NCBI GenBank assembly: GCA_015478945.1
Contig: JABUQX010078328.1
Coordinates: 67,501 to 131,500, forward strand
Reading direction: 5' to 3'
From: Trachelipus rathkii
Taxonomy: Eukaryota; Arthropoda; Malacostraca; Isopoda; Trachelipodidae
DNA length: 64,000 nt
Below the pieces are notes generated by a model. It saw only the letters and a program-made list of their open reading frames with translations, was not told the DNA's origin and made no database searches. Positions 27,696-39,700 of this stretch are shown piece by piece. The position numbers were made by a program, and so were the translations under genes. Within the stretch, counting starts at the first letter, position 1, and each line of letters opens with the position of its first letter.

Positions 27696-27861
27696 TGAAT
27701 CAAACATCAGGCAAACACACGTTTGTAAAAAGGCTGCCAAAGTCAAAAAAGCGCCCGCGAAAAAGGCCGCGGTTGGAAGCGCAACCGCAGAGACGAAAGC
27801 TTCATCCGCCCCAAAAGTTGTTGGAATCTTTGGTTCCTTGAAGGAAACAAATGATCGGTAG
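27696..27861 (+). pseudogene. Lys/Ala-rich histone-H1-tail-like fragment
   Basis: A frame open after a stop near 27,693 and closed by TAG at about 27,859 encodes CKKAAKVKKAPAKKAAVG followed by a Ser/Thr/Ala stretch and KVVGIFGSLKETNDR. The KKAAKVKKAPAKKA pattern is typical of linker-histone C-terminal tails and of some ribosomal proteins. The patch is much more GC-rich than its surroundings. No globular winged-helix domain, start codon or promoter is visible, so it is at most a fragment. A chance low-complexity frame cannot be excluded. Confidence 0.3.
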
Positions 27862-27999
27862 ATAGTTTTTAACATTTCTATTCAATTTATCGCTGCTTTT
27901 TATCCCAGATCGATGTTTAAATCGTCTTTTAATGTGCTCTATTTGGCATAATGCATTGAAAAATATCGATAGAAGTTAATAAATATTTAATAGCATTAA

Positions 28000-28620
28000 T
28001 TTATCTTTAATAGACTGTAGTTGAGTTAAAAAACTCAACTGCTGATTACTACTCCAACCTAAAGAAAGGTTTTAATAAATGTTGGCAAAAAAATTTGGGT
28101 TTAGACATCCGAGAAGCCAAGCTTCATAGGGTGAAGCCCTTTTTTAATTAATGGCTTTTCACGTTTGGACAGTCATCAAACTGAAGTAATTATGTCCTGG
28201 CAACGAAGTGTTCATTCGCACTTAACACACACATTATACATAGAGAGAGGCCCCATTTTCGACTTTAAATTTTGCCAGTCCCATATTCCCCTTCAGTTAA
28301 CCATATGCTGGAGGGGTGTGCAGTCATAAAAGCTACTCCATTATAAATAAACTCTTCACTGCTTTACAAAACATCCCCTATGAAGAGCTTTGTCATATGT
28401 TATATCCTAACCTTCAGTTTTTCGGTTAGGTCTTATATTTGCCTTTAACGGAATTTAAGGTATAGTAAAAGTCTAACATACCTGAGCTGACAATTACTTA
28501 CTTTTAGTCTAGGTGTTGTCCATTGCGTATCGCTGATTCTTACTGAGCAGAGACTGCACCTGTACATTCAAGCCCAAAAATAATTAACTTATTTATTTAT
28601 TTATTTATTTATCTATTTAT
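28000..28620. other. intron-like interval before the receptor exons
   Basis: Mostly featureless. One 43-codon plus-strand frame ending at about 28,429 contains KLFTALQNIPYEELCHMLYP and looks coding-like, but I do not recognise it. A (TTTA)n run at about 28,584-28,637 forms the pyrimidine-rich tract just ahead of the acceptor at 28,639-28,640. Confidence 0.4.
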
Positions 28621-28640
28621 TTATTTTTATTTATTTGCAG

Positions 28641-29106
28641 CATACTTTCCATGAAAGAAATGGGCATTATCGATCACATGATTGCAAAAGATTTAGCTAA
28701 CAGAACATATTGTCTTTCAACTCCAGCCAAGGAAACGGACGTTCAACTTCGCCCTCTAGCTTTAGCTGATTATTTTGGACCATTTGCTCTTCTCTTAACA
28801 GGTAAAGGCATTGAATTTTCGCTTATGTTTAATTATATGAAATATTCACCTAATATCTCCCTTTTAATCATTCATGGCCTGATATTAATATTTAACTTAA
28901 GGAATAAAAAAGCACCAATTTCTAATTAGTTTCTCTTAATTCAAAATTTTTGCATGAAATCATAAATAAACACATTTCATTTAGAACCTTTCTTGACAGG
29001 ATACTTACTTGGAATAATATCATTTCTGGTAGAAGTTGCTCTCACGCAAATGCCAATGAGAAATCGAAAAAAAGTCATTCCAAAAAAAATTACAGTCAAT
29101 AAATGA
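28641..29106 (+). CDS. ionotropic receptor (IR/iGluR-like), last two exons
   Basis: Two exons encode the C-terminus of a ligand-gated channel of the ionotropic glutamate receptor superfamily, most like arthropod IRs, which act in chemosensory neuron membranes. Exon A (28,641-28,801) follows a TTTGCAG acceptor and ends at G|GTAAAG; it encodes the end of the second ligand-binding lobe (ILSMKEMGIIDHMIAKDL) and the membrane-proximal RPLALADYFGPFALLLTG. Exon B (29,000-29,106) follows a TTGACAG acceptor; joining G|GA across the 198-bp intron gives Gly and the last membrane helix GYLLGIISFLVEVAL, then a basic cytoplasmic tail and TGA at 29,104-29,106. The order RPLxLxDxxGxF, hydrophobic helix ending FxxE, then a short tail is the IR family signature. 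Both exons are intact and in phase, unlike the nearby transposons. Exon A starts with one base completing a split codon, so further exons lie upstream. Pairing with a co-receptor and ligand are unknown. Confidence 0.85.
28802..28999 (+). other. intron of the ionotropic receptor gene
   Basis: A 198-bp phase-1 intron with donor GTAAAG and acceptor TTGACAG. Reading straight through it gives a frame that stops at 28,927-28,929, which would remove the last membrane helix, so splicing is required for a normal receptor end. Confidence 0.8.
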
Positions 29107-29515
29107 AGAAACAGCAATACACCTTTTTTTTATTGATTACGTGGAAAATTCCTTGTAAACAACGTTCGTGACTCTTTAAGCTCTTTCGATGTTCGTAAAA
29201 GAAAAAAAGCAAAGAATTGGAATATAAATGAAAGTATTTTAATTTGAAAAATTGTTTTTATGATTAGAAATATGAGTATAATAGATTGCCTATCATTTGC
29301 ATATACTGTTTTCAATATAATTTACACAATTATTGCAATTCTAAGCTAATTAAATGGTAAACTTATCAACTCACAAATGCACTACTTCAGACAATAAGTA
29401 AAAAAATAATGAGAGAGAGTCAATAGGGGAATAACGTTAAAGGAAATGAAAATCAATTATAAATTAAGTAAAAATAAATAATAATATATCAAATTATAAT
29501 GAAATAATAATATAC

Positions 29516-29552
<37 letters not shown>

Positions 29553-30205
29553 TAATATAATAGATGAATATACAGAGTTCACCAAAACATTTTTAAGGAA
29601 AATCACAGAACTATACTAACTTTAAAAAATAATAATCGAAAATATGAAAACAAAAAATCGTCCGTTCTCTTAGAAACAAAGTTACAGCTCCAAAGTTGTA
29701 AAAATTCCATAGGATTTTCTTATAAAAAAAAATTCAAATCACAGGATATACTATGAAATATAATAATGAAGAATAATGAAAACGAAAATCGGCAGTCTCT
29801 GAAAAAAGTTTTAAAATTTCCCAACTCTAGCTTCATTTTAAAATATGCATATCCAAACCCAGTTATTTTTTATTTTTTTCTAGTTTTTTTATTTTAACAT
29901 TTTATTTAACTTGTGGTCTTACAAGAATTTTACCAGAGTTATTAAATAAGCCTACTTTTTTATTTCAAAACTCATTGTATGGGTCGAAAAGAGTAAACCA
30001 ACAACTGGATTGATCAAATATTGAACAGTCAATGGGAGTTTTAACAACTTTGAGAGATGGTATTAGATACTTTTTTTCAAAGATATCGACGATTCTAATG
30101 TTTCTACTAATTTCTTCCAATTATCAATTTTTTCCCAGAGTATATATCACAGTGAAATTTCATAAAAAATTTCGGGAGTGACAATCCCTTTGGGTAAACT
30201 GTACA
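29107..30205. other. receptor 3' flank, AT-rich
   Basis: No gene is seen. A clean (ATA)n/(AAT)n microsatellite lies at about 29,516-29,552. Sequence between 29,580 and 30,200 is unique, with no motif I can identify. Confidence 0.5.
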
Positions 30206-30285
30206 AAGATAATAATAATAATAATAATTAATAATCATAATAAATAATAAAAATAAATAATTATTATTAATAAATAATAATATTA

Positions 30286-30317
<32 letters not shown>

Positions 30318-30545
30318 TTATTATAATAAATATTAAATAATTAAAAATAAAAATTAAATAAAATAAATAAAATAATAAATAATAATAATAGAGTAATTAA
30401 TAATTAGATAGATAATAATGATATAATAATAATGAATAATTAATTAATAATAAGAATAATAATGAATAAATAAATTACATTAAAAACAAAGATTATTTAA
30501 TTAATAATAATAATTATTAGTAAATAAATAGTCTACTACTAAAAG
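30206..30545. repeat. (TAA)n/(AAT)n degenerate microsatellite
   Basis: AAT/TAA repeats, the complement of the ATT class seen at 10-24 kb, with short interruptions. Confidence 0.85.
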
Positions 30546-30554
30546 AAAAACTCT

Positions 30555-30865
30555 AATTAATATATATAATATATTATTAATATTATATATTATATATATA
30601 TTATATATATATATTGTGTATTATATATATATATATGCATATATTTAGCATATGTTTAGTATATTATTATACCTATTCTAATATAGTATTAATGATTATA
30701 ACTTATACGTATATATATATATATATAATATAATATGAAGTTAATATTAATATATAATATATTATATATAATATATCTAGTAAATATATGTTTAATAACT
30801 AATATAATATATATAATATATATATACATATATATATAATATATTATATTATATATTTGCTTATA
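30555..30865. repeat. (AT)n degenerate microsatellite
   Basis: AT dinucleotide runs and TATATATAATATA words across about 300 bases. Confidence 0.85.
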
Positions 30866-31481
30866 TCACAGATATATTAATTTATATTTGTGGGTTCAAT
30901 TTATTGTTATTAATAAGATATCTTCTGAGTTTTTCACTCATTTGACCATATGCAGGATGGAATAAAAGACGCGGGTCCAATCTTGAGATTAATTTTATTT
31001 AATATCTCTATGACCGTGCAACCAGTAGTATTGTTTTCCATGTTGTCGGAAAGAATATCTCCAAAAAAACCTAAATAATAAATATGGAAAACAAACCATT
31101 AATAAATTAAATGTCCTTTACATAATGTTCATCTAGTTATTCTGGTATGAAACTACGATAACTTTCTTAAGATTAGTTAATGCCATATGTGTTCATTATT
31201 AAGTATGAAAATATAATTTACAAATAAAAAACCCATCTATATTAAAACAAATCACATTAGTTTAATGTTAATGATCTCTTCAATATTAACATATTCATTA
31301 TTCACATTGAGAAACGAAATTTCGTATTTGCAAATTATTTAACTATTAATATACAATTATATAATCATTTTCAAAGATAATTAACACAAATATATTTTCA
31401 TGAGATATTAGCAACACACTTTTATCTTTAAACTACAATAAAATATTAACAAGTAACAAAGGATTATTGCTTATATTATTA

Positions 31482-31525
<44 letters not shown>

Positions 31526-34500
31526 TATTATTATATTATAAATAATTTATCATTACTTTAACCAAACGATGGAAAACATCCTATGTGAGAAACATCTTTG
31601 TCTATCTCAACTAATCTTTACCTGTTAATGTATTTTTATTTAAAAATGGAAAAAGAATAGTTAAAAAATAATTGTATTGAGTACAATTATATAATACTAT
31701 TATAAATATAATTATAATATAATATATATAGTCAAATACATAATAACATATCTAAGTTTTACACCTTCTTAAGAAAATAAACTGCTCTATCGTCAATATT
31801 TCTGCGCCTTATAACGACAGCTACTAAAGGTAGCATTCCATTAGCTTCTTAATAATGCGAGATGTCAGGCACCAAACAAACAATTCTCTGTGTCCAGAAT
31901 CACTTATTTGTAAAAATGAATCCCCTCCAAAACACTTTCTCTTTAATCTCTCTTAAACATCCCCTAAAGTCCCTTCTCTATCCTACTCACCCTATTCTCA
32001 ATCCTTCTTCTCAATTCGTTCTCTAACCGAGAACGCTGAATGAGATTTTCTTGGCACATAAAATCTAGATTTATCTAAGATTTGAAATTCTAGAATTTAT
32101 TGAGATATGTATTGAATTCCTTGTATCCTAAGATTGAGGATGTATGGATTCACGAGATCTGATTTCAACACCATTGGCGCCAATCTTATTACGATGTCAA
32201 GCTTAAAGAGAATATACGGTGACTCTAGGTCATAAAGAAATAGTATTATTAAAGGAAAGTTAGTTAAACAAAACTGTTGCAAGAGTGGAAATTTTTGAGA
32301 TAAGGTAATTTATTTTTTATTAAACAGAGAGTTTGTTTATTTGAAAATATATTTTATTTTAAATCAATAAAGAATTATTATTTATTTATTGAAAATCTAA
32401 ATTTTTACAAATAAGTATTGACTCATCCTCAGAAAATTAAAATCAATGAAGGTATTGATGTAATTTCTAAATAATACTATAAAACATATATAAATCAATA
32501 ATAATAGCAAAAAAGGCCATTATCATTTGTACACAAGGTTATTAAGTTACCAAGTTTTAGCAACAGTCTTAGAATATACTTCACTCTTGAGAAGTAGTAT
32601 TTGTCCTATATGGAATACTGGTGGGGCATAGGATGTTTCCTGGGATAATCAAGTCGAAATTGCCATAATATTTTATGGTGAGGTTGATACCAAGGATTCA
32701 ATCTTCAATTGATTCTCATAAGGAACTTGAACTGGGGTTACCGTCTAATGATAATAAGGTTGCACATGGGTATTAATTATATTCAATGGATTAGTAGTTG
32801 GATTATCTTGGGTTCTTTTGATTAATTCTTTCATAACATTATTTTTTCTACTACAATGCTTTTCTATATGAGTACCACTAGTCAAGATCACAATAAATCA
32901 CTATGAAACACAAGAATAAAATGAAAACAGATTCCTCCCACCGATAATTGGTAAGTTTAACTATGAGAAAGAATAATGAAGTATAATATGGGTGGATTGT
33001 ATTATAGATACTTTGTCCAGTCTCTTTATTCACTGACTCTTTCATTAATTGAATATTTTTTGGAAATATTTGCTGCAGAGTATTTGGACCAATGCAACAT
33101 AGGTTACAAAAATTAAACAAACTTTATCGGATTGAGCAATTAAATGAATGTTAAATGAAGATAAATTTATTCTCAGTAAATGATATTGGGATTTTTAAAT
33201 TGAAAATCTAGCAGATGGTAAAAGTAATCAAATCCATAGGGATAATATGAGAAAAAATAAAATATTTATAATTCTGTACAGAAAAAGAGTCGTGTTGTTC
33301 GCAGGAAATAGAAGCTCTAATTTTTTTCTGCAAAAGATTTAATAAGTATGGAAATTGTCCATATATGGGTTATGGCTGTAAAATGGTTGATTTGATATTA
33401 AAGATAGTTATAGGACATAGGACGAAGAAATTAGTAGTAATATAAGAAGAAGTTAAAGCAGACAAAGTCGAAAGCAAGAGCATGTTTTGTCATCAATTGG
33501 ATTAAATATTTTTGATTTGAGGGCAAAACAGTTTCCTTTGCCTATCCTACCAGAGCCAATCCGTTCCTTTCCTATCCTATTTAAGTGCAAATTAAGTCAT
33601 AAAATTTTCTCTGACCATCAATTAACGAAAAGATAATTATTTGGTGTTTTATACATTATTGACTATACAGAAGTTTCATTAAAATTGGAAAATGATTTTT
33701 ATATTTTTGGAAATTAAGACGATTATTGAAATAAATTCTCTCAATTTTGAAAATGAATGGAAATTATAAAGTGGTAATTAATCTTACAAAATGGAATTAG
33801 TGGTGATATTTTTATAGCCCATGAGTATAGTCAAAAAATGAATGGTATGTTGATGCTTCTAACGGTATGATAGGATGTAATTTAGAGGTTTGTGTCATTT
33901 CTAGTAAACAAATATGGTAACAAAAAGATGGGTAGAATAAAGTTAATAATTATTTAGATTATTTTAGCATCTTGCAAGCAAATGTGAATAACTTAAAGTA
34001 TGTGTATCGTAATCATTGTAGATAGTCTGAGAGTTAACTGAATTTACAAACAAAGTAGATGATAAGTAAATTGAATTTTTTAAGCTTCCACAAACTGTGA
34101 GTTAAAGTTATGTTATGGTGTTGCAAGTGAATCAGGGGGGGGGGGGCGTGGGTGGGTGGGCGGGGGTATTTAAGATGATTTTTGAAAATACAAATTAAAT
34201 ATTTTTTGTGTAGGGTTAAGAGTATTATGAAATTCCTCCTCTAAAATGGTTTTGAGGCGTAATTTAGACTTTATATTGTATTCCTTTAAGTTCATAACTA
34301 ATAAATTTGAAGTAGTCAATTCGTCAAATATTATAATATAGTTAATATACTTGTCTATATCCTCAAAGATTCTATAATGTTGTATGTAGTCATTCGCGTA
34401 CCAAAATATATAATATTAAGATATTTATCAAAATATCCGGTTGTTCTTTTAATTTAGTTGAGAGTGACCAGGGTAAACTTTTAAAGATCATAAATTAATT

Positions 34501-35990
34501 AAGTGGGATATTTACTTTAAGTTCCAAATTTTAAATGATTTGAAATTCCCATTTATGTGCCTTATAATTATGGAAAATTATTATTAATAGATTATCATTA
34601 ATCGCAGGCAAATAATTTTTATTCGATTTAAAGTATCCATACATATTTGGTGTGTTCTAGTTAAATCAGTTCCGAGGTTTTATATTTCTGATGACATATC
34701 TATAGATCAATCAATGTCTAAAGATAATCCTATCAATTGAAATTTATCTGTCATATCAGGAAGTGATACAAAGATGATACCATGGCAGTCACATCGTGTT
34801 TCTCTTCATTAATTATAGTATAACAGATCGATAAGACTGCAGGATAAAAAGAAGTACGTAATAAACTGACGTAACATTTATCATTATTTGAGTCTCGAAA
34901 ATGATTATACTTCGATTTAATAAATGAGGTCGCCGTTTTAATAAAGTAAAATTAAAATAATAATTAATGTATTAAATTCTTGTTAGATTCACTGTGGTAC
35001 CTTCATATTTTAGAAATTTAAAAATTGATTGTCACCTTTTTTCTTAAAGCTCTTGCTACTAAATTTAATAATTGTATATATTAAATATTAAAAGAAACCT
35101 AGTTTTAAAAAATTGCACCCACTCACGCAGACAAAAAAAATAATGAGAAGATCTTCAATAATTTTTTGTATAATGAAAATGGAACACATAACAATTAAAG
35201 AAAACTATTAAGTAAAACTAATAATTATTACATTCTGATTATAAAATGTTCGTACTATTATAAAAGCTGATTATAGTAGCATACAGGCTCAATTACATTA
35301 ATAAATATCGCTGAATCAGCTAATAATACTTATATCAAGTCAAAGCTGATTATAAACGCATAAAGGCTAATTCTCGAGAGTTAATAATCAAAAATTTAAA
35401 ACAATTAATAACAATTCTTAATATTAATGAAGCTTTAAATTCTATATTATACTTAAAAGTGCAACCGATTATATAACTTCTAATATTTAAATAAATTAAA
35501 TTAAAAATATATAACCAAATATTTTTATCGTGTTTGACATTAGCTAAAATATTTAAAATAAATATTTTTTTTCTTTATTTTGTTTTCGTATTTTTAAATA
35601 AAAAATAATATAAAATACATCTTTACTTAAAAAAGAAAATAAAAGTATACCGTAAAATAAATGTTTCCAAATGGTTTTTTTTCCTAACTTTATAAATGTA
35701 CTTTTAGTTTCGAGGAAGTAAAAAGACTAGAAACACCCCAATGGGAGCAAAAAAAATAAAATATTTTTTTTTTCCGAGATTTCAGTATCGGTGTGAGACT
35801 CATAATAAAAATAATGTATACCTATACTTTAAAAGAAATAATAGATAGAAAAGTTGTAAACAATTTGTTTTGTTGTAGAGAATAGTGTTTAATATGAAAT
35901 ATTATAAGACTTAAAACAAAGGTTATAACACCATTAAATATATAATAAAAGTTTATTTAAACAAATAATTATAAACTAAGAATAATAAGA
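30866..35990. other. AT-rich intergenic sequence
   Basis: No supportable gene. An (ATT)n tract occupies about 31,476-31,535 and a G12 homopolymer lies at 34,135-34,146. Two minus-strand frames (32,097-32,282 and 32,878-33,120) are moderately complex but have no recognisable motif and no continuation, so I do not call them genes. Confidence 0.45.
35262..35378 (+). repeat. imperfect direct repeat
   Basis: A word starting AAAGCTGATTATA and followed by GCATA and AGGCTxATT occurs near 35,264 and again near 35,342, about 78 bp apart. Between them is a related GCTGAATCAGCTAATAAT segment. It looks like a short diverged tandem duplication. Confidence 0.5.
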
Positions 35991-36013
35991 AAGGTTAAGT
36001 AGTAGAGCCTATT

Positions 36014-36800
36014 TCATCTTCTAGTCATCTCTAATGGCAAAACAGATCTGAGAGGGTTCTGATAGATGTCGTGTTCAGCATGATTCCTTGTTCGGCTTCT
36101 TAACCGTTCTTGGTGTAGAGATATGGAGAGATTCTGCTCTCTTTGATCCTGTGTTTGACTCACGTTAGGAAATCCTCGGGTTCCACCATCCCCTACGGAG
36201 CTCGAATTGCTAGGTTGAAGAGTCATTATGCGACGGATCTATCTTTTCTATCATGCGTCTGTGTGCCCTCAGTATGTTGATAACAATCCATAAATCTCTG
36301 ACGAGGTGTTAACCAACTCATCATCTTGTGAAGTGCTTTCTAGAACTGGCACAACTTTTTCCCCTAACAGTTCCATCTCAAGTGGAGTTACAAAAGTTAT
36401 CCTCTTGTACTCAGCAATGACAGGTTGTTCCTCGTGTTCATGAACTATCTAATTCTTGTCTGTGATTGGTGAATAAGAGACGGTCTAATATCCCTCCTAC
36501 TTGATTCTGTTTGGGGAGTAAGAATTTATCGAAATCTACTTCCTTGGGAGTATCAGGTATTATTTTGGATTACAAGAAGTTGGTGGTTTCTTCTATATGG
36601 TAATTCTGCTGTCTTGTGTTGGATCCTCTGTATGACGTTTTGTTCATCAAAAATTCGGAATCCATCGAGAATGGTTGGAGATTCTTGATCATCTTCCTGA
36701 TGATCCTTCTTCAGGTTCCGATACTGGTTTTCTGTTGTAAATTTTCGGGAACCAATGTTTCTTGAATCGCATCTGATTCCAAATCTCATCATTATCAATG
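36014..36800 (-). pseudogene. C-terminal tail of Gypsy pol
   Basis: Two minus-strand stretches (36,553-36,798 and 36,014-36,226) are polar and charged, rich in Arg, Gln, Ser and Glu, and follow the integrase. The last ends EMTRR and a stop at 36,014-36,016. This suits the poorly conserved tail after a Gypsy integrase. No zinc finger or chromodomain is visible. Confidence 0.5.
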
Positions 36801-36872
36801 AAAAATGAGATTCTGTAATATTTTCTACTGAATTATTTTACATTCTCCGGTGAACCGGAATAATTCCGTTGA

Positions 36873-38010
36873 TTAAAGCCGAAAGCATAAGCCTTTATTT
36901 GGCTCTTTTTTTGATTCCACATTAAAATGGACCTTCAAAATCTTTTGTTCAAAGCTTGAACTTGCTTTCTGGTTCTTTACAGCATCACGAACACATAATC
37001 GCCCACTTATCATTCTCTTGGTGTGGACCAAATGTTTGTGCTGTTGTTCCATAGCTTTAATTATTGTTTCTTTTTCTAGACTTTCTCTGGCTAAGTCTCT
37101 TATCGCTTCCATTCTTTCCACTACGACATCTAACCATAAATCTGATATGAATTATGTCAGCTATGATTTTGTAAATGAGAGAATAATCAGGCTCCGTAGG
37201 GAAGTTCTCTTTTATATCCATGCAGGCAAGAATGTGGAGAAATCCAATTGAATCTATCTTATAACGGAATGTATTCTTTGCTATTTGACGGAAAAGATAA
37301 TTGTATTCTTTGGCCAATCCTTATGATTCCTTTACAAATATGACGGAGGAAATTTTCAATATCTGCCTATCAATCTTTTTCAAACACTACATCCTATTTC
37401 TTGAAACTCTGTTTTTGTAGAGCGCAAGAATCATTGACCTTTTTATCCTCCCACCCAATGCTTTATCACAAGCTCTTGGAAACGCAAGCCTGATGTGAAA
37501 TTCGGAGGGCTTATCTAAGCTAGTATTTTCTGGACTAGAATGCCGACAATATCACTCTTTCTTGTTAAAGCTTGAGCAAATTCATTGACTTGTTCTTTGG
37601 ATTTGACAGGCTTATCTACTCGCAGTTAAGCCCGTGTTTGAAAAAAACATTCTCTGAATACGAAAGAATTGTTTGCGCCCTCACACAGATCGAACGATTA
37701 GGGGAAGTTTTGACGCTATAGCTATCCACCGTGTACTCTAGAAATACGGAGTTAATAACGAAATGAGGCCTAGTCTGTAATTTGCTTTGAGGCCTAGGAC
37801 CTTAACTTGCATAGAAACGCAAACTGAGAATCAGTACTTGCCCTTCTTACAACATATACTTAGATGAAGCGAAAATAAACGTATCTCATCTAACAAGATC
37901 GTGTTCAGGTCCTCTGTGTTCGCTCCATGACCCACTTTTCCAAGTGAAAGAATGGCAAATGATCAAGGAATGAGTGTTAGATCCAAGCTTAATCACTGGG
38001 AATTTATTAC
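36873..38010 (-). pseudogene. Gypsy integrase domain
   Basis: Integrase inserts element DNA into the host chromosome. The segment near 37,470-37,620 reads KSKEQVNEFAQALTRKSDIV, then NFTSGLRFQEL after a frame change. This is the core around the second catalytic Asp, normally SDxGxxFTSxxFxEL, but here the SD sits at a frame break. Downstream (36,873-37,317) come FRYKIDSIGFLHILACMDIK, corresponding to the FAYNxSxHxSTGxSPF block, and an Arg/Lys-rich helical stretch with RDLARESLEKETIIKAMEQQ, typical of the post-core region. Upstream, at about 37,880-38,000, a HSF..W segment may be the His/Cys finger. At least three frame changes are needed to read through. Confidence 0.65.
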
Positions 38011-38199
38011 ATAAGAAGGTTTCCTTTCTGGTTGCAATAGTACAACACTCTTTCTTATGGATAAATATTGGATAAGTTTTTGGGTTTTCCTTAGCCCCAA
38101 CTATATTCTTTGTAAGCTAGGCAATTTTTGTTTACCCTATTGAAAAGTTCTTTGTGTTTAAATATAAAATCTTTCTGGTAGGATGCGGCGGTTTCTTGT

Positions 38200-38710
38200 T
38201 CTCCTTTTAATAGAATAATACGTTGCTGTCGCTTTTGCTGAGGTAGAACCCTACATCAATATAGTCAGGCGTATGGTGATGGGCTGGTATTTTTTCCTAG
38301 TCTTAGAGCGTTTATAGATGTGGAAAAAACTATTACAAACAAATTCCAACGGGCTTAAGACCCTGTTTGTATTGCTTGTTGCGAATATATAAAGCAAAGA
38401 GGTTTGAATTATTTGGATTATATAGTTGAATCACTAACCAAACACCGTATTTTTAAATCATTCGTAGTAGTAGAAGACATACAGCCAACAACTTCCTTTT
38501 CTATACACATTAGCAAAGTTAAGTTTCACTGGCTCTTAACACTGCTTGAAAAACAACGAAGGTTATCAACTGTGCTTTCTTCTTCTGTGCTGTCATCACT
38601 ATCAGTAAACGTTACTATCCATAAGTCACAGGCGTAGCCGTTGTACCTATAAAAAAAATGGCTGGAATAGTCTGGAAAAGTTAACTGGGTTTGCGACTCG
38701 TAGCTAACGG
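38200..38710 (-). pseudogene. Gypsy RNase H domain
   Basis: RNase H removes the RNA strand during reverse transcription. After the LTFPDYSSHFF motif comes a region in which the catalytic Asp site is poorly preserved. It is followed by IEKEVVGCM (38,480-38,510), matching the xxEKExLA block with its catalytic Glu, LVSDST, close to the usual TDHxxL Asp block, and ARWNLFVIVF plus a Gly-Lys (about 38,290-38,360), matching the RWxLxLxxFxFxIxxxPGK end of the domain. Several stops interrupt it. Confidence 0.6.
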
Positions 38711-39700
38711 CTCTCTTGTGTAAAGAGCTCAAATGCTTTTGAGTGTTCTTACCCTTCCAATTCAAACTGAGCTAACACTCATTCTTTATGAAAAGTTTAT
38801 ACTATGATGGTTTCGCAATATAGTGTCAAAGTCACTATACTTAAGCAAGCGAAAATACGTAAGAAAAATCCTAAATAAGGATCGTTTCCTTAACTACTTG
38901 TTGGAGGGACGAAACTCTTCGATGCGATTCCTATCGTATCGCTAGAATTACATGTGTGAATTCCGCTCGCTCTTCGCTATCTTGAATCCTAAAGTATATA
39001 CCACACTGAACGTTCTGTAAGAAAATTGACAATTTAGTCAATTTAATCTCTTGAATTATTATTCTAAGAACCGGTAAAAACTTTTGTCCTTTAAGTTCAA
39101 AAGATATCTGCCCTTATTTTGTGACAGGCGCATGATTAAGACATCAGTATTGAAATCATCACTTGCAATAGGTCCTAATAAATGGTTTTTTAATCCGTAA
39201 CTACTTGCAGTCGTCTAGCATAGGTGCTTTGGGCATTGCGATGCCCAACACTCAAATACACTCTGGTGGCAGTAGAGATAGATCCTTCTCTACTATACGC
39301 GAAACGCATTAATATTTCGTGTGTACCTCATCTCGAGACTTCGAGTAAGGTGGAGAATTGATAAGCATCTTATCAAGTCACAGCTAGTAAAAATTGAACT
39401 GCCTCCTAGGGACGAAAATATTCGTCTATTGAGGGCATGGGTACATACACATCTTGAGGACGCAAAGAGTTCAGATGCCTATTATGTGCTATACAGATCC
39501 TGTATTGTTTGAATTTCTTTCTTGGCCATCCAACCATAGATAGAGTGTGACTATGGCGAATAGCAATGACTTAATCTATCCTTTTCTTTAAAGCTGCAAT
39601 CGGTAAGCTTATCTATGTCTTCCAGGTAGCGATGTGGAAGACGATACTGTTTTTCTAAAAATGACTTTTGGAGCATCTAGTAAGTTATTTCATAAACTTC
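38710..39700 (-). pseudogene. Gypsy reverse transcriptase domain
   Basis: The blocks occur in order on the minus strand: YRLPHRYLEDI (about 39,616-39,650), KFKQYRICIAHNRHLNSLRP (about 39,450-39,510; the family form is RxCxDYRxLNxxT), SSIFTSCDL (about 39,360-39,385) and NAFRV. A SDDF at 39,152-39,163 probably marks the catalytic YxDD box, with the Tyr lost. Next come KLTKLSIFLQNVQ, equal to the KCxFFxxxVxFLG block, and finally the connection segment KGKNTQKHLSSLHKRAVSYE with LTFPDYSSHFF (38,690-38,765). The match across seven blocks makes the assignment firm although the frame breaks repeatedly. Confidence 0.8.

Noticed and set aside
28651..28929. Single-exon 92-codon gene at the receptor locus
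   Set aside because: It reads through a canonical GTAAAG donor into an intron. The spliced form restores the family's last membrane helix, so the unspliced frame is an artefact.
32878..33120. 80-codon minus-strand frame with mixed composition
   Set aside because: No motif, no neighbouring continuation and no splice context; not supportable.
39321..39512. Plus-strand 63-codon frame
   Set aside because: Antisense shadow of the minus-strand Gypsy RT, whose motifs are recognisable at the same place.
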